64,000 nucleotides of DNA from Streptomyces sp. SUK 48 (GTDB lineage Bacteria > Actinomycetota > Actinomycetes > Streptomycetales > Streptomycetaceae), in the NCBI RefSeq assembly GCF_009650765.1, contig NZ_CP045740.1, forward strand, positions 620,001-684,000, read 5' to 3'. The notes beneath the pieces are model-generated. The model worked only from the letters and a program-made list of their open reading frames with translations. It was not told the DNA's origin and searched no databases. Every line of letters begins with the position of its first letter. The first letter of the stretch is position 1. This document shows positions 11,953 to 20,986 of the stretch, piece after piece. The position numbers were made by a program, and so were the translations under genes.

Positions 11953-14900
11953 GTGGACGCGCAAGAGCCGACGGGAATCGTCCGGCGGCGGCTGATCGTG
12001 ATCGCGTTGGACGGTTACAAGGACAGCCCCCCGGGGTTCGACGAGGCCATCGACGCCCAGGTCGCACGGATCACGGGATGGCTGGCGGACCCGGACATCG
12101 AGGACGCCCGCCGCTTCGAGGTGACCCGGGCGCCGTCGGTGCGTACGGTCGGCGAACTGCGCGACTTTCTGCGCGAGGAGAATCTGGCCGCGGCCAGGTA
12201 CCGGGAAGCCGTCGTCGTCTACATCACCGGCCACGGCATGCGCCGGGTCGCGCCCCGCCACTTCCTGACGCTCGCCGAGACCGACCCGGATCGCCTGTTC
12301 GCCACGGCGTTCCCGACGAGCGAACTCATCACCGCGGTGCTCGACAGCTGGTCCGAGCACGTGCTGGTCCTCGTCGACTCCTGCTTCTCCGGCACCCTGC
12401 GCACGGAACTGACCAGCCTGCTCGAAGCCCTGTCCGCGGAGCGCCACGGGTTCGACGGAGCGGCCGTGGTCACCGCCGGCAATCACGAGGAGCGGCCGCT
12501 GGTCGGTTCGTTCACCGAGCGCGTGGCGCTGGCGTGCGAGCGCATGCGCGACGAGACGGCCGGGTACACCGCCCCGTATCTCTCCTTCCAGGAGTGGGAG
12601 CAGCTCCTGGACGAGGTCGGATGGGACGACCGGGGCGTCGAAAAGGATCTGGTCCGTGCCGAGTGGATCGTCCCGCACTCGCGCAGGCGCGCCCCCAGCG
12701 CCTGTCTGCCCAATCCGCGGTACCGGGCTCCGGTCGCCGCGGCCCGCCCGGCACTGCGCCAACTGGCCCTGACCCGGTCCGCGGACACCGGCACGAGTCC
12801 GGGCGCCCTGGACGAGTTCTGGCTGGAGCGCGCCTCGGGGCGGGCGGCCGCCGACGACCCGGGCTGGTACTTCAGCGGCCGGGCCGAGCTGATGAGCCGA
12901 CTGACCGACTTCCTGCGCACGGGCGAGGGTGTGCTCGTCGTCACGGGCGCGGCCGGCTCCGGCAAGTCCGCGCTCCTGGCCCGTCTGGTGACCCTCTCCG
13001 ACCCCGGGTTCGCCGCGGATCCGTCGTACGCGGCCATGGTGGCGGGAATTCCCGAACGGCTGCGGCCGGCTGCCGGGGCGGTGGACGTCGCGGTGCTGGC
13101 CCGCAACAAGTCCGCGGGGGCGGTCGTCCAGGACCTCGTCACCAGCCTCGGCCCCGGGCGCGAGGAGCCGTCGCCCGGACAGGCCGAGGAGTTGCCGCTG
13201 CCGACGCTGCTGCGACAGGTGCGCAGGCGGACCGACGCCGCCGCGGGGCCGGTCACCGTGGTCGTCGACGCGCTGGACGAAGCCAGTGACCCCCTCGCCG
13301 TCTTCAACGACGTCGTCCTGCCCCTCGCCCGCCTGCGCGGTCCGGGCGGGGCCCGTCTCGTCCGTCTCCTCCTCGGCGTCCGCAGTTCCCCGGACGTGGC
13401 ATACCCGTCGGGCGGGTCCCTGCTCGACGAGCGCGCGGATCATCTGCTGCTGCGGCTGACCGAGGCGCTGAAGGACGAGGGCCTGTTGCCCGGGGTGCTG
13501 CGCAGTGACGGGCCCGACTGCGCCGACGACATCGCGGCCTACGCCGCCACGCTGCTGCTCGCACCGGCCGACAGCCCCTACCGCGGCGCGTCGGAGGCAG
13601 CCGCCGAAGCCGCCACGATCATCGCGGACGCGGTCGCGCCGTCCTTCCTGGACGCGCGGATCGCCGCCGACCAGCTGCGGCGGGCGAAGACCCGCCAGGA
13701 CATGGCCGAGGGCGGGTGGCCGGCACGTCTCGCCGACGGGACCACCGGGCTGCTCCGTGAGGACGTCAGGGCCGTCTCGCTGAGCACCGGCGTCCCGGAC
13801 ACCCTGCTGGTCGCCGCGCTGCGCGCGACCGCGTTCGCGCCGGGCGCCGGTCTGCCCTGGGCGGATGTCTGGCCGGCCGTCACCGCCGCCCTGGCCCGGC
13901 CGGGCAATGGATACGGTCACGGCACCGAGGCCGTCGACCACGCCCTGCGGACCCTCCGCCACAGCCGCCTCACCGGCTATCTGGCCATGGCCGAGGAGGA
14001 TGCCCGCACGGTCTACCGTCCGGTCCACCAGCGGCTGACCGACCTCCTGCTCACCAACCACGAGCTGCTGCTGCCCCGGTCGCCGGTCCCGCCCGGTCCT
14101 TCACGGCAGGCGCCGACCCCGGCGGAGCGGTTCACCGCGGCCCACGCCTCGATCGCCGCCGAGCTGGCCGCTGTGGTCCGGCGCTCCCGAACCCGGCACC
14201 CGCACCCGTACGTCCGCAGGCATTTCCTCCACCACGCGACCCTCGGGGAGATGCTGAACGATGCCGACGTACCCCTGGAACTGCTGGCCCAGGAGACCTC
14301 CGGCACGCTGCGGTCCCGCCTCGGGCTGCCGCTTCCGGCGGCGGACCCGCGGCGCCGGATGCTCACGGCGGCGGCGGTGGTCGAGCCCTACCTCGACGCG
14401 ACCGTGGACCCGGCCTCGCGCCTGGGCAGCATCGTCTTCCAACGGGGCGTGCGGGGCGAGCCGTGGGAGGCGCCGACCGGCCTGCCGGCCACCCTGGCCT
14501 GGGGCCGGTGGTCGGCGCGCGTGAACGTTCTCGCCCCGACTAAGGGGGGGACGAGAAGCCTCCAGGTCCTGCCCACGCTGGACGGGCGGGCACTGGTCGC
14601 GGTGCTGTCGGAGGCCGGGTCCGTGCGGATCTGGGACGCGGCGACCGGCCGCCTGGTGTCCGAGCTCGGCGACACCCGCTCTCCCGTCCGTGGCCTGTGC
14701 ACCATCCGGGCGACCGGGGGCCGGACGTTCCTCGTCACCTGGCACAGGAGGGGCGTGACCCTGTACGACCCCGGCTCGGCCCAGCCCATCACCGCCCTCT
14801 CCCTGCCGGCCGTCGACGACGTGCACGTCCTGGAGGACGGCGCCGCGCGCTGGAAGCTGTTCGTCATCACGGCGCAGAGCGCCTTCGTGTGGCGGCCGAA

Positions 14901-16419
14901 CGCTCACGGCGTCGACGAGAGCCGCGTCGTCGAGGCCGAGGGTTTTCCGGGGTCGGGCCCCGTCTTCCGCCGCAGCACGTCGGCCGTGGTGCGACGGGCG
15001 AGCGGACACGCGCTCGTCGCCTTCCCCACGCCGGAGGGCATCCGCCTCTGGGACCCGTTCTCGGGCTTGACCCCGCATCCGCCGTTCGGGGGCGACCGGG
15101 CGCACGTGGCCCTCGCCGTGTCCAGACCCGGGAAGGACGACCTGCTCGTCGTACGGATGGGAGCACCTGTCCGATGGCGGCTCTGGGACCCCTTCCGGGG
15201 TGAACCCGCTCCCTGCCCCGCGCTCCGGGGGCGACCTCTGGCGGCGCTGCCCGGTGGCACGGCGGTGGCCTACACCCGGCTCAACCGCATCGTCGTGCGG
15301 GACATCGACAGCGACCGGGAGAACTCCTTCGAGGCCGACCTCCCGTCCATCGACGCCCTCGCCGTCCTGGACGACCCGAACGGCCCGCGTGTCGTCTCCG
15401 CCGGTCCCCAGGGGATCAGGCTGTGGCAACCCGGCCACGAGCCGACGCTGCACGGGGACGGTCTGGCGGAGACGCTGTACCGGGCGCCCCTCGGGTCGTA
15501 CCCCGCGGAGCCGTGGCCGCTGTGCAGGACGCGATGCCCGGGCCCCGACGGAGCCGACGACGTCCTCGTGCTCGGCACCCGCGTCGGACTGGAGGTCCAC
15601 GACGCCGTGACGGGGCGGCTGGTGAAGCGGTTGGACACCGGGCGGGTCAGGAAGGTCGAGCCCCTGCCGTCGCCTCCCGGCGGCGCGTACGTCATGGTCG
15701 AGGACCGCAGCTCCTGGTCGGTCTGGGACCTGGTGTCCGGCACGGAGGTGCGTCCCGCGCAGGAGACCGGCTCCGGCCTCCAGCGGTCCTGCGTCGTCAC
15801 GACGGCGGCCGGTGTGCCGCTGCTGGTCCGGCTGGAGGGGCGAGGAAGCCGCAGCTCCGTGGTGTGGGGTCCGGTCGACGGCCCCGAGACCGGCGCCCTG
15901 CCCAGGTCGGCCACCGATCAGCCGCGCCTCCTGACACCCGTTCCCGCGCGGGAGCCGGGCACCACCCTGATCGCCGTGGTGGGCATGGCCGGCATCGAAG
16001 TCGTCGACCTGTTCTCGGGTCGCGTCGTCACCACGCTGAGACGGTCTGCCCATCACCGGTCGCAGTTCCGGCACGCGTGCGCTGTCCGCGGCCACCACGG
16101 GGTGGTGCTGGTCGCGACCACATCGGCCGAGATCTTCGTCTGGGACACGGCCGACGGCTCTCTCCTCACCCACTGGAGAGCTTCCGACACCCTGGCGCTG
16201 GCCGCGGTGCCCCTGTCGGACGGCCGGACACTGATCGCCTCCGCGGGCCGAAGCGGCATCCGCCTCTGGGACCCGCTGACCGGCGAGCTCCGCCACACCC
16301 TCCTCACCGGCGCCCCGGTCCACGCACTGGCCGTCGGCACCATCGCCTCAGGCCCCGCACTGCACATCCTCGGCCCGGCGGGACTGGCCACGCTCCTGCT
16401 GGAGGAGCGGCTGCTGTGA
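11953..16419 (+). CDS. Caspase-like / NACHT-type STAND NTPase / WD40-like propeller protein
   Basis: 1488 residues from a GTG at 11953 preceded by GGGGGAG. The N-terminal 250 or so residues form a peptidase C14 (caspase) fold: YITGHG places the catalytic histidine at 94, and LVDSCFSG places the catalytic cysteine at 144. A STAND/NACHT NTPase follows, with P-loop GAAGSGKS at 332-339 and Walker B-like VVVDALDEA near 435-443, then a helical region to about 850. The C-terminal 630 residues contain about eleven WD-type blade ends (IRIWDAATG, IRLWDPFSG, IRLWDPLTG and relatives), probably one or two beta-propellers acting as sensor. The layout is sensor, nucleotide switch and protease effector in one chain. 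Families of this build are described in computational surveys of bacterial apoptosis-like and immune systems. The trigger and the cleaved substrate are unknown. A divergent hydrolase is the only candidate partner. It converges on the next gene. Confidence 0.92.
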   Translation: MDAQEPTGIVRRRLIVIALDGYKDSPPGFDEAIDAQVARITGWLADPDIEDARRFEVTRAPSVRTVGELRDFLREENLAAARYREAVVVYITGHGMRRVAPRHFLTLAETDPDRLFATAFPTSELITAVLDSWSEHVLVLVDSCFSGTLRTELTSLLEALSAERHGFDGAAVVTAGNHEERPLVGSFTERVALACERMRDETAGYTAPYLSFQEWEQLLDEVGWDDRGVEKDLVRAEWIVPHSRRRAPSACLPNPRYRAPVAAARPALRQLALTRSADTGTSPGALDEFWLERASGRAAADDPGWYFSGRAELMSRLTDFLRTGEGVLVVTGAAGSGKSALLARLVTLSDPGFAADPSYAAMVAGIPERLRPAAGAVDVAVLARNKSAGAVVQDLVTSLGPGREEPSPGQAEELPLPTLLRQVRRRTDAAAGPVTVVVDALDEASDPLAVFNDVVLPLARLRGPGGARLVRLLLGVRSSPDVAYPSGGSLLDERADHLLLRLTEALKDEGLLPGVLRSDGPDCADDIAAYAATLLLAPADSPYRGASEAAAEAATIIADAVAPSFLDARIAADQLRRAKTRQDMAEGGWPARLADGTTGLLREDVRAVSLSTGVPDTLLVAALRATAFAPGAGLPWADVWPAVTAALARPGNGYGHGTEAVDHALRTLRHSRLTGYLAMAEEDARTVYRPVHQRLTDLLLTNHELLLPRSPVPPGPSRQAPTPAERFTAAHASIAAELAAVVRRSRTRHPHPYVRRHFLHHATLGEMLNDADVPLELLAQETSGTLRSRLGLPLPAADPRRRMLTAAAVVEPYLDATVDPASRLGSIVFQRGVRGEPWEAPTGLPATLAWGRWSARVNVLAPTKGGTRSLQVLPTLDGRALVAVLSEAGSVRIWDAATGRLVSELGDTRSPVRGLCTIRATGGRTFLVTWHRRGVTLYDPGSAQPITALSLPAVDDVHVLEDGAARWKLFVITAQSAFVWRPNAHGVDESRVVEAEGFPGSGPVFRRSTSAVVRRASGHALVAFPTPEGIRLWDPFSGLTPHPPFGGDRAHVALAVSRPGKDDLLVVRMGAPVRWRLWDPFRGEPAPCPALRGRPLAALPGGTAVAYTRLNRIVVRDIDSDRENSFEADLPSIDALAVLDDPNGPRVVSAGPQGIRLWQPGHEPTLHGDGLAETLYRAPLGSYPAEPWPLCRTRCPGPDGADDVLVLGTRVGLEVHDAVTGRLVKRLDTGRVRKVEPLPSPPGGAYVMVEDRSSWSVWDLVSGTEVRPAQETGSGLQRSCVVTTAAGVPLLVRLEGRGSRSSVVWGPVDGPETGALPRSATDQPRLLTPVPAREPGTTLIAVVGMAGIEVVDLFSGRVVTTLRRSAHHRSQFRHACAVRGHHGVVLVATTSAEIFVWDTADGSLLTHWRASDTLALAAVPLSDGRTLIASAGRSGIRLWDPLTGELRHTLLTGAPVHALAVGTIASGPALHILGPAGLATLLLEERLL

Positions 16420-16486
16420 CGCGGGGCCGGAACGGCCGCACCGCGCTGCACGGGCCCGGCACGGTGCGGCGCGAGCGCGAGCGCGA

Positions 16487-17440
16487 TCAGCCCTGCTCGA
16501 CCAGTGCCGCCACCCCGTCCAGCAGCCGCTGGAGTCCGAACTCGAAGAGCGCGTCCAGGTCGAGGTCGTAGCCGGCCGCGGCGAGACGGGAGAGGGCGGG
16601 GAAGCGGCCGGTGGACAGGATGTCCAGGAGCGCGGCTTCCTGGGTGTCCATCCACTGTTCGCTGTCGAGGCCGCTGTACGCCTCGGCCTCCCGCTCCGAC
16701 TCCAGGTTCACGGCGATGCCCCGGGCGTAGTTGAGCAGCATCAGGTGCGCGGTGAAGGCGGTGTGCAGGTCCAGGCCGCGGGAGTGCAGGACGCGGAGCA
16801 TCCACTCGCTGTACGGCAGGGCCGACGTCACCATCTGGGGGCGGGTCACCGACAGGGCCGGGGCGAGCCACGGGTGGCGGCGGAACTGGTCCCACAGCCG
16901 CCGGGCCGCCAGTTCGATCGCCGCGCGCCACTCCTGCGGCGGGTCGGCGGGCAGCGGGTGCCGGGCGAGGACCGTGTCCATCATGCGTGTCAGCAGGTCG
17001 TCCTTGTCGGCGACATGGCGGTACAACGACATGGTCGCCACGTCGAGTTCGGCGGCCACCCGGCGCATCGACACCGCCGCCAGCCCCTCCGCGTCGGCGA
17101 CCGCGACCGCGGCGGTGACGATCCGGTCGAGGGTGAGCGCCGACGGGGCCGGGGCCGCGTCGGCCCCCCGACCACCCTGGTGGGTGGTGGCGGGGCGCGG
17201 GGGCCGCGCCGGGCGGGCCGGAGGTGTCACGACCGTGCCGACGCCGGGTACGGCGTGGACCAGCCCCTCGCGGCGCAGTTCGGTCAGCACCTTGGTGGCC
17301 GTCGCCATGGCGACCCCCCACTGGCGGGTGATCTCCCGGGTCGAGGGCACGCGCTCGCCCGGCGCCAGTTCACCGGTCTCGATCCGCCGCCGCAACTCGC
17401 CGGCGATCTGCCCGGAGCGCGACACCGCCTGTCCGCTCAT
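16487..17440 (-). CDS. GntR-TetR fused transcriptional regulator
   Basis: 317 residues. The ATG at 17440 is preferred to the ATG at 17446 because GGAGG sits 6 bases before it but directly abuts the other. Residues about 8-70 form a GntR winged helix (IAGELRRRIETGELAPGERVPS, TREITRQWGVA). After a proline-rich linker, a TetR helix-turn-helix (LDRIVTAAVAVADAEGL, MSLYRHVADKDDLL) and a TetR_C-type ligand domain complete the protein. It is divergent from an FAD monooxygenase across 178 bp that hold two copies of a 13-bp sequence, the likely operators. The arrangement suggests local autoregulation and control of the monooxygenase by a small-molecule ligand. The same double-HTH architecture is found in a known actinobacterial subgroup. 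Confidence 0.93.
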   Translation of the reverse strand: MSGQAVSRSGQIAGELRRRIETGELAPGERVPSTREITRQWGVAMATATKVLTELRREGLVHAVPGVGTVVTPPARPARPPRPATTHQGGRGADAAPAPSALTLDRIVTAAVAVADAEGLAAVSMRRVAAELDVATMSLYRHVADKDDLLTRMMDTVLARHPLPADPPQEWRAAIELAARRLWDQFRRHPWLAPALSVTRPQMVTSALPYSEWMLRVLHSRGLDLHTAFTAHLMLLNYARGIAVNLESEREAEAYSGLDSEQWMDTQEAALLDILSTGRFPALSRLAAAGYDLDLDALFEFGLQRLLDGVAALVEQG

Positions 17441-17452
17441 CGCCATCCTCCG

Positions 17453-17547
17453 CACTAGTGCACTGAAGGCGGCCATCGTAAGCCCGCGACGCCGGGCGAT
17501 ACGGCGGCAAGACCCCACTCCAACGCCCGTACGTACTAGTGCACTGA
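17453..17547. promoter_or_regulatory. Paired operator-like repeats between the regulator and monooxygenase
   Basis: ACTAGTGCACTGA occurs at 17454-17466 and again at 17535-17547, in the same orientation and 81 bp apart. Each copy contains overlapping palindromes (CACTAGTG or a near match, and AGTGCACT). One copy abuts the ribosome site of the fused regulator and the other lies about 72 bp before the monooxygenase start. This suits repression of both divergent genes, or DNA looping. The regulator as binder is inferred from position. Confidence 0.65.
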
Positions 17548-17618
17548 TCCGCAACTCCCCTGACCAGCAGGCGATTTGGCGCTTGCGCACTCGGTTGCGT
17601 ACGCCGTACATTCCCACC

Positions 17619-18854
17619 ATGACCGACAACGAGATACTCGTCTGCGGCGCCGGCATCGCGGGGCCCGCGCTGGCGTACTGGCTACGCGAGGGGGGCTTCA
17701 CGGTCACGATCGTGGAGCGGGCACCGGCGCCCCGGCCGGGCGGGCAGACCGTGGATCTGCGCGGCGCGGGCCGTACCGTGATCGAACGCATGGGCCTGAT
17801 GGACCGGGCCAGGGCGGAGAGCGTCGACCAGCGCGGGCTCGCCCTCGTCGACGCCTCGGGCCGCGTCACCGCAGCGCTGCCCGCCGACAGCTTCGGCGGC
17901 GAGGGGATCGTCTCCGAGATCGAGATCCTCCGCGGCGACCTCGCCCGCCTGCTGTACGAGGCGAGTCTGCCCGGCACGGAGTACCTCTTCGACGACACGA
18001 TCACCGCGCTGGAGCAGGACGCGGACGGGGTCACGGTCACCTTCGAGCGGGCCGCGCCGCGCCGGTTCGGGATGGTCGTCGGCGCGGACGGGCCGCATTC
18101 CGTGGTGCGCGCGCTGGCCTTCGGCCCGGAGCGGGAGTTCGTCCGTCCGCTCGGCCTCTACACGGCCTGGTTCACCGCCACGGGCGACCTGGACCTCGAC
18201 GGCTGGTACCTGATGCACAACGCGCCGCCCGGTCTGGTCGCCTCCGCCCGGCCCGGCCGGCTGCCCGGCGAGATCAAGGCGGGCCTCAGCTTCCGCTCGG
18301 CGCCCCTCGCCTACGACCGCCGGGACATCGCCGCCCAGCACGAGTTGCTGGCCCGGCGCTTCGCCCACGTCGGCTGGGAGGCGCCGCGCCTGCTGCGGGC
18401 GATGCGCACCGCCCCGGACTTCTTCCTCGACTCCATGGGCCAGGTCCGCCTGGACGGCTGGTCGCGCGGCCGGGTCGCGCTGCTGGGCGACGCCGGGTAC
18501 TGCGCGACCCCGCTGACCGGCCTCGGGACCAGTCTCGCGCTGGTCGGCGCGTACGTACTGGCCGGTGAGCTGGCCAGAACCGGGGGCGACCACCGGGCCG
18601 CGCTGCGCCGCTACGACGAGGTCATGCGCCCGTACGTCGACCAGGCCCAGCGGCTCCCGCCGGGCGGTGCCTCCGGATACGCGCCCACGAGCCGCCTCGG
18701 CATCCGGCTGCGGGACCTCTCCATGCGGCAGATGACCCGCCGGCCGATGCGGAACCTGCTCGCGGCGCAGTTCGCCAAGGCCGGGAACATCGAGCTGCCC
18801 GACTACGGGAGGGGGTCACAACTCCAGGGGAGGCTCGCGGAGTCCGGTGCCTGA
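17619..18854 (+). CDS. FAD-dependent monooxygenase (PHBH/aromatic hydroxylase class)
   Basis: 411 residues. The N-terminal Rossmann motif CGAGIAGPALAYWL binds FAD, followed by a VERAP acidic end; VVGADGPHS is the DG motif, and GDAGYCATPLTGLG is the FAD ribityl-binding motif. Together these define class A flavoprotein monooxygenases, which hydroxylate aromatic or polycyclic substrates with NAD(P)H and O2. The substrate cannot be read from sequence. In Streptomyces such genes next to TetR-type regulators often act in antibiotic inactivation or aromatic catabolism. The start is the ATG at 17619. The 3' end overlaps the convergent reductase gene by 39 bp. Confidence 0.92.
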   Translation: MTDNEILVCGAGIAGPALAYWLREGGFTVTIVERAPAPRPGGQTVDLRGAGRTVIERMGLMDRARAESVDQRGLALVDASGRVTAALPADSFGGEGIVSEIEILRGDLARLLYEASLPGTEYLFDDTITALEQDADGVTVTFERAAPRRFGMVVGADGPHSVVRALAFGPEREFVRPLGLYTAWFTATGDLDLDGWYLMHNAPPGLVASARPGRLPGEIKAGLSFRSAPLAYDRRDIAAQHELLARRFAHVGWEAPRLLRAMRTAPDFFLDSMGQVRLDGWSRGRVALLGDAGYCATPLTGLGTSLALVGAYVLAGELARTGGDHRAALRRYDEVMRPYVDQAQRLPPGGASGYAPTSRLGIRLRDLSMRQMTRRPMRNLLAAQFAKAGNIELPDYGRGSQLQGRLAESGA

Positions 18855-19682
18855 CATGGGTGCGGCGGTGAGGAACTCGCGGGCCCCGCGCACCGCCGTA
18901 CGCAGGGCGCCACGGGTACGACCGCTGTCCAGCCGGACGTCCAGGGCTCCGGGGACGCCCGAGTCCGCACGGCGGCCGGCGGGCAGGGTGGCGGGGTCCA
19001 GTCCGTCGCGGCGGGCGATCAGGAGGCCGAGTTCGTACCGGCTGACGGCGTCGGGCCCGGCGACATGGCGGATGCCGCAGTGGTCCGAGAAGGCGAGTTC
19101 CAGCAGCGCGCGGGCGAGGTCGGCGACATGGACGGGGCAGCGGACGTCGTCGGTGAACAGCGCTCCGGCGCGGCGGCCGGCGGACAGCTCGTGCACGAAC
19201 GCCTCGTGGGGCGAGCCGCCGTCGCCGATGATCAGTGAGGTGCGCGCGACGACGGCCTCCGGGACCAGCACGCGGATCGCGGTCTCGGCGGCGGCCTTCA
19301 CGGCGCCGTAGGGCGTGATCGGATCCGGGGCGGCGGACTCGTCGTAGTGGACCCGGTCGCCGGAGAACACGGCGTCGCTGGACACATGCACCAGCCGCGC
19401 CCCTTGCCGCCGCGCGGCCGCCGCGACCCGGACGGCTCCCTCGGCCGTCGTCGCCCAGTCGGACGTCCGGGAGGCGGTGTTGATCACGATGGTCGGCCGT
19501 AACCGGCGGACCACGCAGGTGACTTGCTCCGGCTGCCGGATGTCCAGGGGTAGCCAGTCGGCCCCCGCGAGAGATCCCGGGCGGGTGCCGTACGTCGCCG
19601 TGACGGCGTGTCCTGCCGCCACCGCCCGCCGGACCAGTTCCCCGCCGAGGAAGCCGCTGCCGCCGATGATGAGGAGGGTCAT
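18816..19682 (-). CDS. NAD(P)-dependent sugar reductase/epimerase-like protein (RmlD-like SDR)
   Basis: 288 residues with an extended SDR Rossmann motif IIGGSGFLGGEL at residues 4-15. VHVSSDAVFSGD and TPYGAVKAAAE supply the serine and the Y-x-x-x-K catalytic pair. The closest recognisable family is dTDP-4-dehydrorhamnose reductase (RmlD). No other deoxysugar gene is nearby, so the sugar-nucleotide substrate is uncertain. Its stop lies inside the 3' end of the monooxygenase gene on the other strand. It is divergent from the small conserved gene across 74 bp. Confidence 0.88.
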   Translation of the reverse strand: MTLLIIGGSGFLGGELVRRAVAAGHAVTATYGTRPGSLAGADWLPLDIRQPEQVTCVVRRLRPTIVINTASRTSDWATTAEGAVRVAAAARRQGARLVHVSSDAVFSGDRVHYDESAAPDPITPYGAVKAAAETAIRVLVPEAVVARTSLIIGDGGSPHEAFVHELSAGRRAGALFTDDVRCPVHVADLARALLELAFSDHCGIRHVAGPDAVSRYELGLLIARRDGLDPATLPAGRRADSGVPGALDVRLDSGRTRGALRTAVRGAREFLTAAPMSGTGLREPPLEL

Positions 19683-19756
19683 GGTGCGTCAGGGTATGCC
19701 TTGCCCGAAGTCCGCGAGCGAGACCGAGAGCGACGCCGAGAGGGAGGCCGAGGCGG

Positions 19757-20266
19757 ATGACCACCAGGCCGCACGAGGAGTACGAGGGGCACGGGGAACC
19801 GGAGCCGCACGAGGAGCCGGGGACGCAGGAGGTGCCGGGGACGCAGGAGGTGCCGGTGATCCGGCTGCACCGCTGGGACGCCGACTGGCCGGACGACGAC
19901 CCGCACGCCAACTTCAAGTCGGATGTCGTCCTGTACGGCCGGCTCGATCCGCTCGCCACCCTGCGGGGCATGGCCGAGAACCTGGACATCCCGGTCGGCG
20001 CCCTCGCCCGCTATGTGCTGGCGCGCTGGGCGACCGGCGGCAGCGGAGGACTGCTGGAGGTGGGGCCGGTGATGGTGCACCGGCTGTGGGAGCCCATCGC
20101 CGAGGCGGAGCGGCAGGACAGCGACGACGCGCGGCTGCGGGCGTACCACCAGCTGCGGCAGATGATCGCCTGGCTCAAGCTGCCGCTGGACGAACCGACC
20201 CTCTATCCGGCCCAGTTCGAGGACGGCCGGTTCGAGGACGGTCCGGACCACACGGCGACCCGGTGA
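19757..20266 (+). CDS. Conserved actinobacterial protein of unknown function (DUF6027-like)
   Basis: 169 residues. The conserved part begins at about 34 (VIRLHRWDADWPDDDPHANF) and includes GLLEVGPVMVHRLW. I recall this pattern from a small Streptomyces family, possibly DUF6027, but could not check it. The N-terminus is acidic and contains a tandem repeat of PGTQEV encoded by an 18-bp DNA repeat, probably a disordered extension that varies between strains. No catalytic motif, signal peptide or membrane segment is visible. It lies 75 bp upstream of a Nudix gene on the same strand. Confidence 0.75.
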   Translation: MTTRPHEEYEGHGEPEPHEEPGTQEVPGTQEVPVIRLHRWDADWPDDDPHANFKSDVVLYGRLDPLATLRGMAENLDIPVGALARYVLARWATGGSGGLLEVGPVMVHRLWEPIAEAERQDSDDARLRAYHQLRQMIAWLKLPLDEPTLYPAQFEDGRFEDGPDHTATR

Positions 20267-20341
20267 ACTGCTAGAACCATGAGGACGGCCCCCGCACCCC
20301 AGCAGGTGCCGTCCTCACGCCCCCGCACCCAGGAGTTCCCC

Positions 20342-20827
20342 GTGCCCGCACCGGACGCCGACACCCGCACCAGCCGCGAACGCTCCGCCAAGCCCCCCGT
20401 CCCCCATGCCGCACTCGGCGTGGGCGCGATCGTCCTCGGGGAGCGGGGCGTCCTCCTCGGCCGCCACCAGCGCGGCACCCTCGAACTCCCGGGCGGCACC
20501 GTGGAGCCCGGGGAGTCCCTGGAGGAGACCGTCGTACGGGAGCTCGCCGAGGAGACCGGGCTGAGCGTGCGCACCGAGGACGTCAGGCTCCTGGGCACGC
20601 TGGTCGACCATGTCGAGGACGTCGTACGCGTCACCGTCGGCGCCCTCGTCACCGCGTGGCGGGGCGAGCCGGCCACCCAGCCGGACGAGCGGGTCGGCGA
20701 CTGGGCCTGGTACCCCCTGGACGGGCTGCCCGACGGCCTGTTCGTGTGCAGCGCGCAGATCCTCACCGCGTGGCGCCCCGAACTCCCCGTCACGCACACT
20801 CCGGCGCACTTCGCCCCGTACGCCTAG
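20342..20827 (+). CDS. Nudix hydrolase
   Basis: 161 residues from a GTG at 20342 with AGGAG 6 bases upstream; an earlier ATG at 20279 lacks a clear ribosome site. The Nudix box is intact ([14 protein letters not shown], then RELAEETGL) at about residues 53-75. Such enzymes cleave nucleoside diphosphates linked to another group; the substrate (oxidised nucleotide, NADH or ADP-ribose) cannot be told. The TAG stop codon is shared with the left boundary of a MITE-like element, which abuts the coding region without altering the protein. Confidence 0.9.
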   Translation: MPAPDADTRTSRERSAKPPVPHAALGVGAIVLGERGVLLGRHQRGTLELPGGTVEPGESLEETVVRELAEETGLSVRTEDVRLLGTLVDHVEDVVRVTVGALVTAWRGEPATQPDERVGDWAWYPLDGLPDGLFVCSAQILTAWRPELPVTHTPAHFAPYA

Positions 20828-20986
20828 GGCCTCTCGTGTGGATCATGCCGGGCTCGCGGGCCCTGGCACCGCGCCTCGCGGCGTTGTCGTCGGTTGCCAT
20901 GGCTCCGCCATGTCGCCCTCCTCCGCCTTGCGACCCACGGCACCAGACCCCGCTCCCTGATCCGGCCTGATCCAAACGAAAGACCC
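20827..20986. mobile_element. 160-bp MITE-like element with IS5/IS427-type ends
   Basis: The left end starts GGGCCTCTCGTGTGGATCAT and the right end, read inward on the other strand, starts GGGTCTTTCGTTTGGATCAG. They match at 21 of 26 positions. TA flanks both ends (20825-20826 and 20987-20988) within C-TA-G contexts, consistent with a TA duplication in a CTAG target as seen for the IS427 group of the IS5 family. There is no transposase inside, so any movement would be in trans. The first base completes the Nudix TAG stop codon. A matching solo end lies at 60763. Confidence 0.7.

Noticed and set aside
11824..14061. An upstream extension of the minus-strand hydrolase through the caspase gene
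   Set aside because: The extension is antisense to the caspase-NACHT coding region; the GTG at 11823 has a strong ribosome site and begins the hydrolase fold.
19830..19870. The 18-bp tandem repeat as a mobile or CRISPR-like repeat
   Set aside because: It has only two copies in frame, encodes PGTQEV, and is an ordinary coding microrepeat in a disordered N-terminus.
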